64,000 bases of DNA, taken from NCBI RefSeq assembly GCF_001547935.1, contig NZ_AP014635.1:1736001-1800000 (forward strand). The letters are read 5' to 3'. The stretch comes from Vibrio tritonius. GTDB lineage: Bacteria; Pseudomonadota; Gammaproteobacteria; Enterobacterales; Vibrionaceae. The translations under genes and the position numbers were made by a program. The notes under the pieces were generated by a model. It did no database searches and was not told the DNA's origin. It saw only the letters and a list, made by a program, of their open reading frames with translations. Shown in pieces: positions 53,755 through 63,400 of this stretch. Numbering within the stretch: the first letter of the stretch is position 1; each line of letters starts with the position of its first letter.

Positions 53755-56700
53755 TCAATACTTAATATGAATCAGTTCCATTAATTGATGAACATGGTTT
53801 TTCTTTAACAACTGCATATGATTCACAGCTGAATGCGCCACCTCTAATTTGGGTAAATGTTTTAACCAGAGTGTTTGCTCAGAACCAAGCTTGGTTGAAT
53901 TCAATTGTGCCTCACTCGTTTGGCTCGAGAGTAGCAGCTTAATCGGAGCAGCTGGCCACTGTTCAGGTTGATAACCAGTTCGCAAGTTAGCAGCGAACAC
54001 ACGCACTATCCCAGCAAATTGTGCTGGCGTAGTGTTGGCAGGCAACACACCTTTACTTACCAACTGTTGATACACTTTTTCGATCCGCATCGCAGGTTCT
54101 AAGGTTTCTAAGATCTCCCAAGTCATCGGCAGTGAAACCCCGTGCATCTCCATTAACCCCGCCAAATAGGCGATCACTTCTAGGTCGGTATATTCCCGTT
54201 GCACGGCCTGTGGTGGCTGAGTATCCGCCATCACCAATTCAACTACCTCAACGCCCTTGGCTTCCAACAGTTGCGTTAATTCGAGCGCAACCCATCCCCC
54301 AAAAGAGTGACCAATAATATGAACTTTGCGCCCTAGCGTTTTCTCTCCAATTCCTTGGTCTTTCACTAACAATGGCAAAATGGCGTTAAGGTAACAGTGA
54401 GCTGCTGCTTGCACTTGCGTGTGTGCTGGCAAATCGCCCCATAATCCCCGCGGCTGTAATCCATACACCGACATGGCGTTATCCATTTGCTCCACCAGAT
54501 CAATAAAAGCAAATACATTGTCGCCACCACCAGGAATACAAATGGCAATATCGCCATCACGCGTCCCCGTTTGCAATGGAATCAATGGGTCATAATGGGG
54601 TAATCCTGTCACAACAGGCCCATCCAACAAATCACGGTTTAACTGCTCGGCAACTTGATTTGGCGTGATATAAGCCGCGTTCGCGCTACCGATCGTCAAT
54701 GCCAATTCTGTTACGGCATAATAGTGTTCCCAACCGAGAGTACTGTCAGTGGCTCGCGAAACAAACAGATTTAACGAGAGAGGTAAACGATGAATCTGAT
54801 ATTCATGCTCAATCCAAGCCTGCCCGGTATGAGCATTCAGTAATGGCACCACAGAAACTGGTGAATGTTCGCTAAGACGCAATTGCTGTGCTTGAGTTGT
54901 CGCGGCCCAACAATCAATCAGACCTAAGTAACGAACCTCTTGATCCACCCCCATCAGCTGTGTTGCCACTTCATAAGCAATCATTCCTGCTGCACCGCGG
55001 CCAATCAATTGATATGGCCCTTGGGGCTGGCACTGACGAATTGCGAGAACGTAGTACTCAGCCAGTTTTTGCAACGTATTCAGTTGGGGCAAAACTTGCT
55101 CACCACAACGCAAGCGATAAACCGGAACGCGCGGGTCAAGGGCGATACTCAATTGCTCAAGCCAAGCCTGATTTTCATCATCATCACCGAAATAAAATAG
55201 CGGCGTTTGCGTGCCATTTTCACGCATGGGCAAAACCAATTGAGTGAGGTAATCGGGGTGACGATAGCGCTCATGTAAGGCAAGTAATGGCTCTGCTGCC
55301 TGTTCAGCGCGCAATCGATGCTGAAGAATGTCTTTTTGTAACGGAGTCAACTCATTGTGCTGGGATGGCTCCAGAACGTCTGGTTGATCGGTATCAAGGC
55401 CCTCAATGACCGTCGGATCTAGCACAGAATTATTCACCTGCGTGGCCAATTGCGCCAACGTTGGGTGAGTAAACAGTGCCTTAATCGACAACTCATCACC
55501 ATGCTGGCGCAGTTGGTCAATCAATTGCACCGCCAGCAGTGAGTGCCCACCTAATTCAAAGAAGTTGTCTTGACGACCAACCCGGTTTACGCCCAGTAAG
55601 TGTTGCCAAATCTGCGCCATGCGCAGCTCAACCTCACCCTGTGGCGCTTCATATTCACGCTGAATAAACGCCCCTTCAGTCGGTTTAGGCAGAGCGCGAT
55701 AATCGACTTTTCCGTTCGCGGTCAGCGGCATCTGCGCCAATTCAACATAAGCCGAAGGCATCATGTAACTCGGTAGTTTTTGTGCCAGCTCTTGATGGAG
55801 AGCATTAGGTGTTGGCGTCGACTCGATAGCTTGATTAACGGTAAAATAAGCAATAATACGCTGATCTTGAGCTTCTTTTTCTACCGTGACCACGGCAAGC
55901 TCAACGCCTTGACAGGCTTGTACACTATGAGCAATCTCGCCAAGTTCAATTCGAAAACCGCGGATTTTCACTTGGCTATCATTGCGACCACGATATTCCA
56001 GCGTGCCATCAGGGCACCAACGCGCTAAGTCACCGGTACGATACATGCGCGCGTAAGGCAAATCAGCAAACGGATCAGGCAGGAATCGACTGGCGGTCTG
56101 CTCTGGCAAATTAACATAGCCACGCGCAACACCAGCACCACCAATATAGATTTCGCCGGTCACACCACAAGGTACACGTTTGTGTTGCTCATCTAACACA
56201 TAGATGCGACTGTTAGCGATAGGTGCCCCAATATGCAAAATATCCGCATTGGTCATGGCACCTGATGTCGTCACCACTGTGGTTTCGGTCGGACCATAGT
56301 TGTTCACCAGTTCGTAATGGGCCTCGGGCGGCGCATTGCGTGTCAACTTATCGCCCCCCACCAGTAAAGTTTTCAACGTGGCTGGTGCGACATTCTGCGC
56401 AAACGCCAGTTCAGCAATCGGAGTGGGCAAAAAGCTCAATTGAACCGGTTGATTCACCCACCAATTCAATAGTTGTTGCGGGTCGCGCGTTACCTCAAGT
56501 TTGGGCGCACAAAGCTCACCGCCAACACAAAGCGCAGGCCACACTTCCCAAACCGTCGCATCAAACCCCATACCAGCCACGCTCGACACTACGCTTGCAG
56601 AGGTCACCGCGAATGCTTGGTTATGCCAATGAACCAAGTTGGTTAAGGTGCAGTGTTCCACCATCACCCCTTTCGGTTTACCCGTCGAACCCGAGGTGTA

Positions 56701-58554
56701 AATGATGTAGGCGAGATGATTAGCTTCATACTGTTCATGGCTTGGGTTTTCTTCACTGCCAAACATCCATAACACTTCATCATCGGACATGTGCAGCACT
56801 TCAACCGGGCTTTGCTGCTCTTCAAAGGACACCACGCCATCAGAGAGTAAAAACTGCGGCGCACAATCTTGCATAATGTAGTCGATGCGTTCCATTGGAT
56901 AGGCAGGGTCAATCGGCACATACGCGCCGCCCGCCTTCCACACTGCAACCATGGCAATCAGCCAATCCCAACTGCGATCACAACACACAGCCACTTTCAC
57001 TTCAGGGCCTACGCCCCGTTCACGCAAATAGTGCGCCAATTGGTTAGCTCGTCGATTGAGCGCATCGTAAGTGAGCTGCCCTTCTTCAACGGAAAGTGCG
57101 ATGGCGTGGGGCGTTTGCTCAACTTGTTGTTCAAAAAGACGAAACACCGGCTGATGCGGACCAAAATCTTGCACAGTGTCATTCCAGCGCTGCCATTGAG
57201 CTAAGTCTTCGCGCATCATAATCGGGTAGTCGGCTAAACTTGATTGCTGCGATACTTTGGTCACTGCGGTGTAAAAATGCATTAAGCGCTGAAAGTGTCC
57301 ATCCAGAGTCGCATCATCATAAAGCGTGCGATTAGCATCGATGCACAGCTCTAATCCGTGCTCTGCGCCGCGGTCACAGACGTTGATTGACAAGTCATCG
57401 AGAGGCCCCAATGAGACGTTGTTGGCTTGCACAGGCAAACCAGCAAAGGTCATGTCGTATTCAAACGGCAAAATATTAATATGAGTGAGCACTAAGGCGT
57501 CGTCGACCTTAGTTAATCCTAACTCCTGACTAAGCTCTTCCCCACGATAATTTTGGTGACGCACCATACTTAAAACACGCCCCTGAACTTGCTCCACTAA
57601 ATCAGCTAAAGTTCCATTAGGATCAATCGCTAAGCGCAGCGGTAGCACATTCGACATCATTCCTGCATAACGGCGGGCGACTTTGCTACTGCGCCCTGTC
57701 ATTGGACACCCTACCAGTAGATCTTGCTCACCCGTTATGCGATACAAAAACAGCGCAGTCAAGGCGATAAGCAGTTGTGGCAGAGGCGTACCAAGGTCAG
57801 CGGCTAAGCGGCGCAATGCTTGATGTGTTTCTTCAGGCAAGTATGATTGACGGCGAACAATGCCCGTGCACACTGCACGGCGTTCACACAAACTCAGTGG
57901 TGTCGGCATTCCCGCCATCTGATCGAGCCAATATTGACGATCTTTCTGGTAGGCATTACTAGCACGATAACGTTCTTCGCTCTCTAACACTTTGCTGAGC
58001 GAGGTAAAATCACATTCAGGAATAGGCTCATCAGCCATCATGGCACTGTATACCTGTGCTACGCGAGATGAGAGTAATTGAGCGCCAAAACCATCAATAA
58101 TCAAATGATGGGCACAGGCGAAATACCAAAAACAGGTTGGACTTAATTTCAACACCGCGAGAGAAAACAGGCGGTCGTAATCCCAATCCCATGCACTCTG
58201 GCTTTCATTCTCCACCCAATCGCGGGCCATTTGCTGCGGATCGGCGGCCTCACTGCAATCAATGACTGGAATAACGTAGGGCTGATGAACGACCGTCTGC
58301 TGTAACGGCCCCATTTTGCCTGTGTAAAAAATACGTTGGAAAGATTCGGTTTCTTTGAGCGTGTGTTGAAAAGCATTGAGAAGAACCGATACCTCGACTT
58401 CTCCATCAATTTGCAAATATTCGGTGATTTTAAACACTTTGGGATTGGCGTCTAAATTCAATTGCTGAGCAAACCACATTCCCTGTTGAGCAGAAGACAA
58501 TGGCATAGCTAACGTCTCATCACGTAATAGTGACAAACGGTGTTGTTTTTCCAT
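53755..58554 (-). CDS. One-module NRPS, C-A(Leu)-T-TE*-TE
   Basis: 1599 residues. C (about 15-440, HHLIIDG at about 150) is closely similar to C1 of the downstream synthetase. A (about 475-955, YTSGSTGKPKGVMVEH) has the leucine code DAWFLGNVVK. T has FFELGGHSLL at about 1000. Two thioesterase-like domains follow. The first (about 1115-1320) is degenerate: LFYFGDDDEN replaces the usual FIVPEASGE and GRGAAG replaces the GxSxG nucleophile. The second (about 1335-1599) is intact, with CIPGGGDNVF, IIGHSFGGWVALEL and a late His (AVNHMQLL). The pattern is the mirror image of the downstream NRPS. It follows the ABC exporter gene by 145 nt. Confidence 0.9.
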   Translation of the reverse strand: MEKQHRLSLLRDETLAMPLSSAQQGMWFAQQLNLDANPKVFKITEYLQIDGEVEVSVLLNAFQHTLKETESFQRIFYTGKMGPLQQTVVHQPYVIPVIDCSEAADPQQMARDWVENESQSAWDWDYDRLFSLAVLKLSPTCFWYFACAHHLIIDGFGAQLLSSRVAQVYSAMMADEPIPECDFTSLSKVLESEERYRASNAYQKDRQYWLDQMAGMPTPLSLCERRAVCTGIVRRQSYLPEETHQALRRLAADLGTPLPQLLIALTALFLYRITGEQDLLVGCPMTGRSSKVARRYAGMMSNVLPLRLAIDPNGTLADLVEQVQGRVLSMVRHQNYRGEELSQELGLTKVDDALVLTHINILPFEYDMTFAGLPVQANNVSLGPLDDLSINVCDRGAEHGLELCIDANRTLYDDATLDGHFQRLMHFYTAVTKVSQQSSLADYPIMMREDLAQWQRWNDTVQDFGPHQPVFRLFEQQVEQTPHAIALSVEEGQLTYDALNRRANQLAHYLRERGVGPEVKVAVCCDRSWDWLIAMVAVWKAGGAYVPIDPAYPMERIDYIMQDCAPQFLLSDGVVSFEEQQSPVEVLHMSDDEVLWMFGSEENPSHEQYEANHLAYIIYTSGSTGKPKGVMVEHCTLTNLVHWHNQAFAVTSASVVSSVAGMGFDATVWEVWPALCVGGELCAPKLEVTRDPQQLLNWWVNQPVQLSFLPTPIAELAFAQNVAPATLKTLLVGGDKLTRNAPPEAHYELVNNYGPTETTVVTTSGAMTNADILHIGAPIANSRIYVLDEQHKRVPCGVTGEIYIGGAGVARGYVNLPEQTASRFLPDPFADLPYARMYRTGDLARWCPDGTLEYRGRNDSQVKIRGFRIELGEIAHSVQACQGVELAVVTVEKEAQDQRIIAYFTVNQAIESTPTPNALHQELAQKLPSYMMPSAYVELAQMPLTANGKVDYRALPKPTEGAFIQREYEAPQGEVELRMAQIWQHLLGVNRVGRQDNFFELGGHSLLAVQLIDQLRQHGDELSIKALFTHPTLAQLATQVNNSVLDPTVIEGLDTDQPDVLEPSQHNELTPLQKDILQHRLRAEQAAEPLLALHERYRHPDYLTQLVLPMRENGTQTPLFYFGDDDENQAWLEQLSIALDPRVPVYRLRCGEQVLPQLNTLQKLAEYYVLAIRQCQPQGPYQLIGRGAAGMIAYEVATQLMGVDQEVRYLGLIDCWAATTQAQQLRLSEHSPVSVVPLLNAHTGQAWIEHEYQIHRLPLSLNLFVSRATDSTLGWEHYYAVTELALTIGSANAAYITPNQVAEQLNRDLLDGPVVTGLPHYDPLIPLQTGTRDGDIAICIPGGGDNVFAFIDLVEQMDNAMSVYGLQPRGLWGDLPAHTQVQAAAHCYLNAILPLLVKDQGIGEKTLGRKVHIIGHSFGGWVALELTQLLEAKGVEVVELVMADTQPPQAVQREYTDLEVIAYLAGLMEMHGVSLPMTWEILETLEPAMRIEKVYQQLVSKGVLPANTTPAQFAGIVRVFAANLRTGYQPEQWPAAPIKLLLSSQTSEAQLNSTKLGSEQTLWLKHLPKLEVAHSAVNHMQLLKKNHVHQLMELIHIKY

Positions 58555-58649
58555 ATTTAATAACCCGCATTTTACAAATTATAATGGGCCTTTTTGTATG
58601 AAACAAAAAGACAAACAATCAAAGCCTAAACGTTACTTTCAAGTGATGT

Positions 58650-58673
58650 GGATAACCAAATATTTGGTTATCC
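58650..58673. repeat. Perfect palindrome between the ABC exporter and the Leu NRPS
   Basis: A 24-nt perfectly self-complementary sequence (left arm GGATAACCAAAT) lies in the 145-nt gap. There is no T-run on the minus strand, so it is an operator or an mRNA hairpin rather than a terminator. Confidence 0.6.
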
Positions 58674-58699
58674 ATTATTGTTATTTTATTTACATTTAT

Positions 58700-60379
58700 T
58701 TACGAAAATATTGGGTCAAAATTAACTTTACTTTCTGACAAACGAATATCCTCAACCAAATGGCCACTTTCGAAGCGCAATAGCTGATCAGCTAATTCAA
58801 AATATTTATCATCGTGTGTAATTACTAATACAAGTTTATTTTGACGTTTTAATTGCGGAATAATTTCAGTATAAAAAAGCTCTCTATATCTTGGGTCTTG
58901 GTCTGCTGCCCATTCGTCATATAAACAAATCGGACAATCTTCAATATACGACATAACTAACGCCAAGCGTTTCTTCTGGCCTTGAGACAAAGCCGTCGAT
59001 GAGAAACACCCGTGATACGTAGAAACCTTATTATCCATCTCTAACTGTTGTAGAAACGGCACAATATCTTCGTCTTTTGCCAATTCACCATTTGGTGCAA
59101 GCACATGATTAAAAAGATGAAAATCTGAAAATATTGCTGAACATAATCCTTGATAACTCTGCAGTTCATCCACCTGACGTATTGGCTTATCATCCAAACT
59201 AATCGTACCGCTGGTGGCTTGATACAAGCCGAGCAGTAATTTAGCGAATGTGGATTTTCCACTGCCATTACCGCCAGTTAAATACACTGCTTCACCCCGT
59301 TTAAGTTGAGTTGTAATAGGCCCGACAGAAAAATGATAATCATCAAGACCGCTATTTTCATACTCAAAACAAAGTTGGCTTATTTTAATTTCATTCCACT
59401 GTTTTATATCAACTGTATTTGCATCATTCTGGATACGTATCGCAAAATTAGATGAATTATTTAAATCCAGATTTTCGATATTGCGATAAGAAGCAGAGAA
59501 ATCACTCATTTGATTTAAAGATCCGACCACACTCTCCAGAGGATTAATCATATATAATATGGTTAATACAAAGCTAACTATCGTATTGAGTGATATTTCT
59601 GACCAATAATTAGCCGCCCCAAAGACAATCACACCAATCACAAAGAACACTAACGTTGATGCCATGCTATTTAACATCGTAAACAGCACTGAGACTTTAA
59701 TACTGCGCTCTTTAATATCGGCGAAATTACGTAGCAAAATACTTTGGTAAACAAATTTGCGCCGTTTGGCATTAATGCTGAGTTCCTTCGCGCCATTAAC
59801 AAGCGTCGTTAAACCATCAAACAGTTCATCTTCATGACCACGTAAGATACGGTAGTGGCGCAAACCGATTCCCAAGAACAGGCGAGCCAGTAACACAATG
59901 GCCGTGATCAGCACAAACACCACACTAAACAGTTGCCAAGAAAGAAAGACCAAATAGCCAAGACAAAGCAACACAGTAACAAAACTGTAGATGAAGCCCG
60001 GCATGATCAGCAGCCCATCAGAAAGCTTAGCTGCATCGGTTTTCATCGCGGCAAGGATACGATGTCCACCAAGGCGTTCTATGGTCGCATATTGAGTACA
60101 GAGTAAGCGTCTAGCTAACTCATCACGAAACTCATACACCACTTGAGCGCTCAATTTCGCCAGCAAGTAACGCGAACCCAACCCAAACAGCAGCACGCCC
60201 AGTACCGCAGAAACAAACAGAGCAAAATCATTCCAGTTGATGTGATGAGATTCACTGAGCGCCGCAAGCTGAGTAGTAATAATCTTCAACATCCCTAGGC
60301 CCGCTAACGCGCCCAAAATGCTGAAAAACGTTGCCGTTAAAATCGGCCATTTAAAACGTAATAAAATGGATTTAAACAT
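58700..60379 (-). CDS. Cyclic-peptide export ABC transporter (PvdE/SyrD type)
   Basis: 559 residues, a half-transporter with an N-terminal six-helix membrane domain (about 1-300) and a C-terminal ATPase. The ATPase has Walker A GGNGSGKSTFAK, a signature variant ALSQGQKKRLAL, and Walker B PICLYDEWAADQDP with Asp-Glu. The DEWAADQDP form is typical of the cyclic peptide transporter family (PvdE for pyoverdine, SyrD for syringomycin), which moves NRPS products out of the cytoplasm. It starts with GAGG 6 nt before the ATG and lies between two NRPS genes on the same strand, so it is presumably the exporter of this product. Confidence 0.92.
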   Translation of the reverse strand: MFKSILLRFKWPILTATFFSILGALAGLGMLKIITTQLAALSESHHINWNDFALFVSAVLGVLLFGLGSRYLLAKLSAQVVYEFRDELARRLLCTQYATIERLGGHRILAAMKTDAAKLSDGLLIMPGFIYSFVTVLLCLGYLVFLSWQLFSVVFVLITAIVLLARLFLGIGLRHYRILRGHEDELFDGLTTLVNGAKELSINAKRRKFVYQSILLRNFADIKERSIKVSVLFTMLNSMASTLVFFVIGVIVFGAANYWSEISLNTIVSFVLTILYMINPLESVVGSLNQMSDFSASYRNIENLDLNNSSNFAIRIQNDANTVDIKQWNEIKISQLCFEYENSGLDDYHFSVGPITTQLKRGEAVYLTGGNGSGKSTFAKLLLGLYQATSGTISLDDKPIRQVDELQSYQGLCSAIFSDFHLFNHVLAPNGELAKDEDIVPFLQQLEMDNKVSTYHGCFSSTALSQGQKKRLALVMSYIEDCPICLYDEWAADQDPRYRELFYTEIIPQLKRQNKLVLVITHDDKYFELADQLLRFESGHLVEDIRLSESKVNFDPIFS

Positions 60380-60427
60380 CTTTAACCTCGGTGTTTATCC
60401 ATAAGGTGCCATAAGGCAACCTCAATG

Positions 60428-60459
60428 ATGGCAACGCTGCCCAGCACGCTGGGCAGCCA
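60428..60459 (-). repeat. Strong hairpin between the Ser NRPS and the ABC exporter
   Basis: GCTGCCCAGC (60436-60445) and GCTGGGCAGC (60448-60457) form a GC-rich stem ten bases after the NRPS stop. Without a T-run it may stabilise or process the polycistronic message. Confidence 0.6.
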
Positions 60460-60468
60460 TAAGCTCGC

Positions 60469-63400
60469 CTATAACGCAATCAGCTGAGCAAGTTGTTGAA
60501 CGTAAGGCGCTTTTAACAAACGCACATGATTAGCAAGCGACTGTTCTATCTGAATAGTTGGGTGCCAAGTGAACCAACCCTGATGTTGTCCTTCGGTCGC
60601 TTCTTGAGAAAGCAGTAGCCCTATAGGTGCTTGGGGCTGACGTTCAGGCCAATAACTGGTACGAATATTGGTTGCAAAAACGCGGAATATCCCCTCTAAA
60701 TGCTCAATTCTTGAGGTCGTAGGCATAACACGCTGAGCGATCAAACTCTGATGTACTCGGCGTAAACGCTCACGAAACGACAGTGACTCCAAAATTTCTG
60801 CCGACAAATGCAGTTCAACGCCCTGCATCTCAAACAGAGAAACCAATTTCATCATCGCCGCCACATCGGTGTACTCTTGCTGCTTCGGATTGGGTACGCG
60901 AGAATCTGCAATGGTCAGCGACGCAACAGCAATGCCCATCGCCTCTAACTGATTGACCAGTTCTAATGCCACCCAGCCACCAAACGAGTGACCCACGATA
61001 TGCAGCGGTTGATCGCTAAGATGTTTTTGTAACGCGTGACAGTAGAATCTAGCGGCGGCTTCCACTGAGGCATGCGGAGCTTCTTTGCCCCACAAACCGC
61101 GCGGTTGCAGACCATAGATACTCACGTCATCGCCTAATTGTTGTGCTAAGTCCATAAAACTAAACACATTATCGCCAGCGCCTGGAATACAGAACACCTG
61201 AGCGCAATCGCCTTTACCGAGTTGCAATTTCACCACCGGATCATAGGTGTGATTCGACTGCGCATCTTTGTGATTGGCACGAGCCTGTATGGCTTGGCTA
61301 ATCGCAGCACCAGTGGTTGCGACATAAGGCTCAGAAATGAGCAATTGGTGTTCTCCAGCTAATGGCATGACGCGAATTGCATCGCTAGGCAGTACCTGAT
61401 CCCACGCCAGATAAGGATCGTGCAATCCTTGCTCTTCAACGGGGCGTTGCTGGGCAACAAATAGGTCGAGAACCACAGGTAAACTTGGTGCCTGATAATC
61501 TGCATGGAGCAAATCTCTTCGATGAATCAGCCAGTTATAATAATATTCTGCATTCCAATCCGCCGGTAAGATACCCATTTTTTGTGCCAGACAGAAATGG
61601 TCCTGCCATCGTTCACTTTCCGTCAGTAGCACACGAATGTCCTCGTCGCAGACTCCTGAATAAGTGCCGTTAACCACTTGATATTCGACAATCTCACGAC
61701 TCATAAAGGCGATTTCTTGCTCAATATCGGCAAAGCGCATGCCTTGGTGATGATCTCGTTCAAACTGCGGCGCTATCGCCCAGCGGTCGATGATGCCCAA
61801 AAATTCAATCTGCTCATCTTGACCAATCAATTGAGCGGCAATTTCGTACGCCATGGTGCCGCCAAATGACCAACCCACTAGGCGATAGGGACCATGGGGC
61901 TGAGCTTGACGAATCGCGCGAACATAATGCTCTGCCACTTTTTGCACGGTTTTTAGCGACGGCTTGCGGCGATCTGGCGCGACCAGACCATAGACAGGGA
62001 TCTGCTCATCAATATGAGCCGTTAGCAGCGGGCCATAGAGGGTTTCACCACTCGCTTCCGGCACGATAAACAGCGGAGTCTCATTGCCAGTATCACGAAA
62101 TGCGATGGTTAAACGATCGCTACCCGCTGGGTTTTGGCTCGCTTGCTCTTGATGAGCCAGTCTCTGTGCTAATTCACTCATCACTGGCGTGCTAAACAAG
62201 GTCGCTAAATCGAGATTTAGCCCGCGCTGTTGCAACTGATTGACCAGTTTTACCGCCAATAAAGAGTGCCCGCCCAGTTCAAAGAAATTGTCGAAACGCC
62301 CCACCTGCGCAATGCCCAATAGCTCTTGCCACACAAGTGCTAGCATCAATTCCATCTCGGTTTGCGCTGCCACAAATTGCTGACGCACAAACGCCTCTTC
62401 CGCTGGCTCTGGCAACGCTTTGCGATCCATTTTGCCGTTTGGCGTCAGTGGAATCGTCTCAATTTGCATCAGTGCCGCTGGCACCATGTACTCTGGCAAA
62501 CGCTCGCCCATCTGCGCTTTAATCGCTTCAATTGAAAGCACTTGCTCAGCAGTAAAGTAACCCACCAGCTGCTTGTTGGCACTGGTTCCACGAGCAATCA
62601 CGACCGCTTCGAGCACATCCGCGCATCCTTTCAAGGCAGACGAAATTTCGCCCAGTTCAACACGGAAGCCGCGGATTTTCACTTGGTCATCGTTACGCCC
62701 TTGATACTCAATGGTGCCATCCGCCAGCCAGCGTCCAACGTCACCGGTTTTGTACATGGTGGCATTAGGATCTGTAACAAACGGGTCACGCACAAAACGC
62801 TCAGCGGTTAAGTCGTCACGGTTCAGGTAGCCACGCGCCACTTGCACGCCGCCGATAAAGATTTCACCTGCTACGCCCAGAGGCGCTGGTTGACCCTGGC
62901 TATCAAGAACATACATTCGCGTATTAGCAACCGATGAACCGATAGAGACTCTATCGCCGACTAAATCCCGCGGACAATGCCATTGGGTTACATCGACTGC
63001 CGCTTCGGTTGGGCCGTAAAGGTTATGCAGCTCAACATGAGGCAGTGTTTGGTAGGTGCGGCGAATGGTTTCAGCGGGAAGCGCTTCACCACTACAGAAC
63101 ATCAAACGCAGGCTTGGACAACGTGATTGTTCCGTGCCTTCCAAGAACATCTGCAGCATCGGTGGTACAAAGTGCAAAATCGACACATGACGACGTTCAA
63201 TCAACTCACGCAGATAGCTTGGGTCTTTGTGACCTTCCGGTTTGGCCATCACTAACGTAGCTCCAACCCACAGCGGTGCGAAGAATTCCCACACCGACAC
63301 ATCAAAGCTAAATGGGGTTTTCTGTAAAATCACGTCATCACGGTTAAAGCCGTAGTCATCCACCATCCAGCTTAAACGGTTCACCACGCCGCGATGCTCG

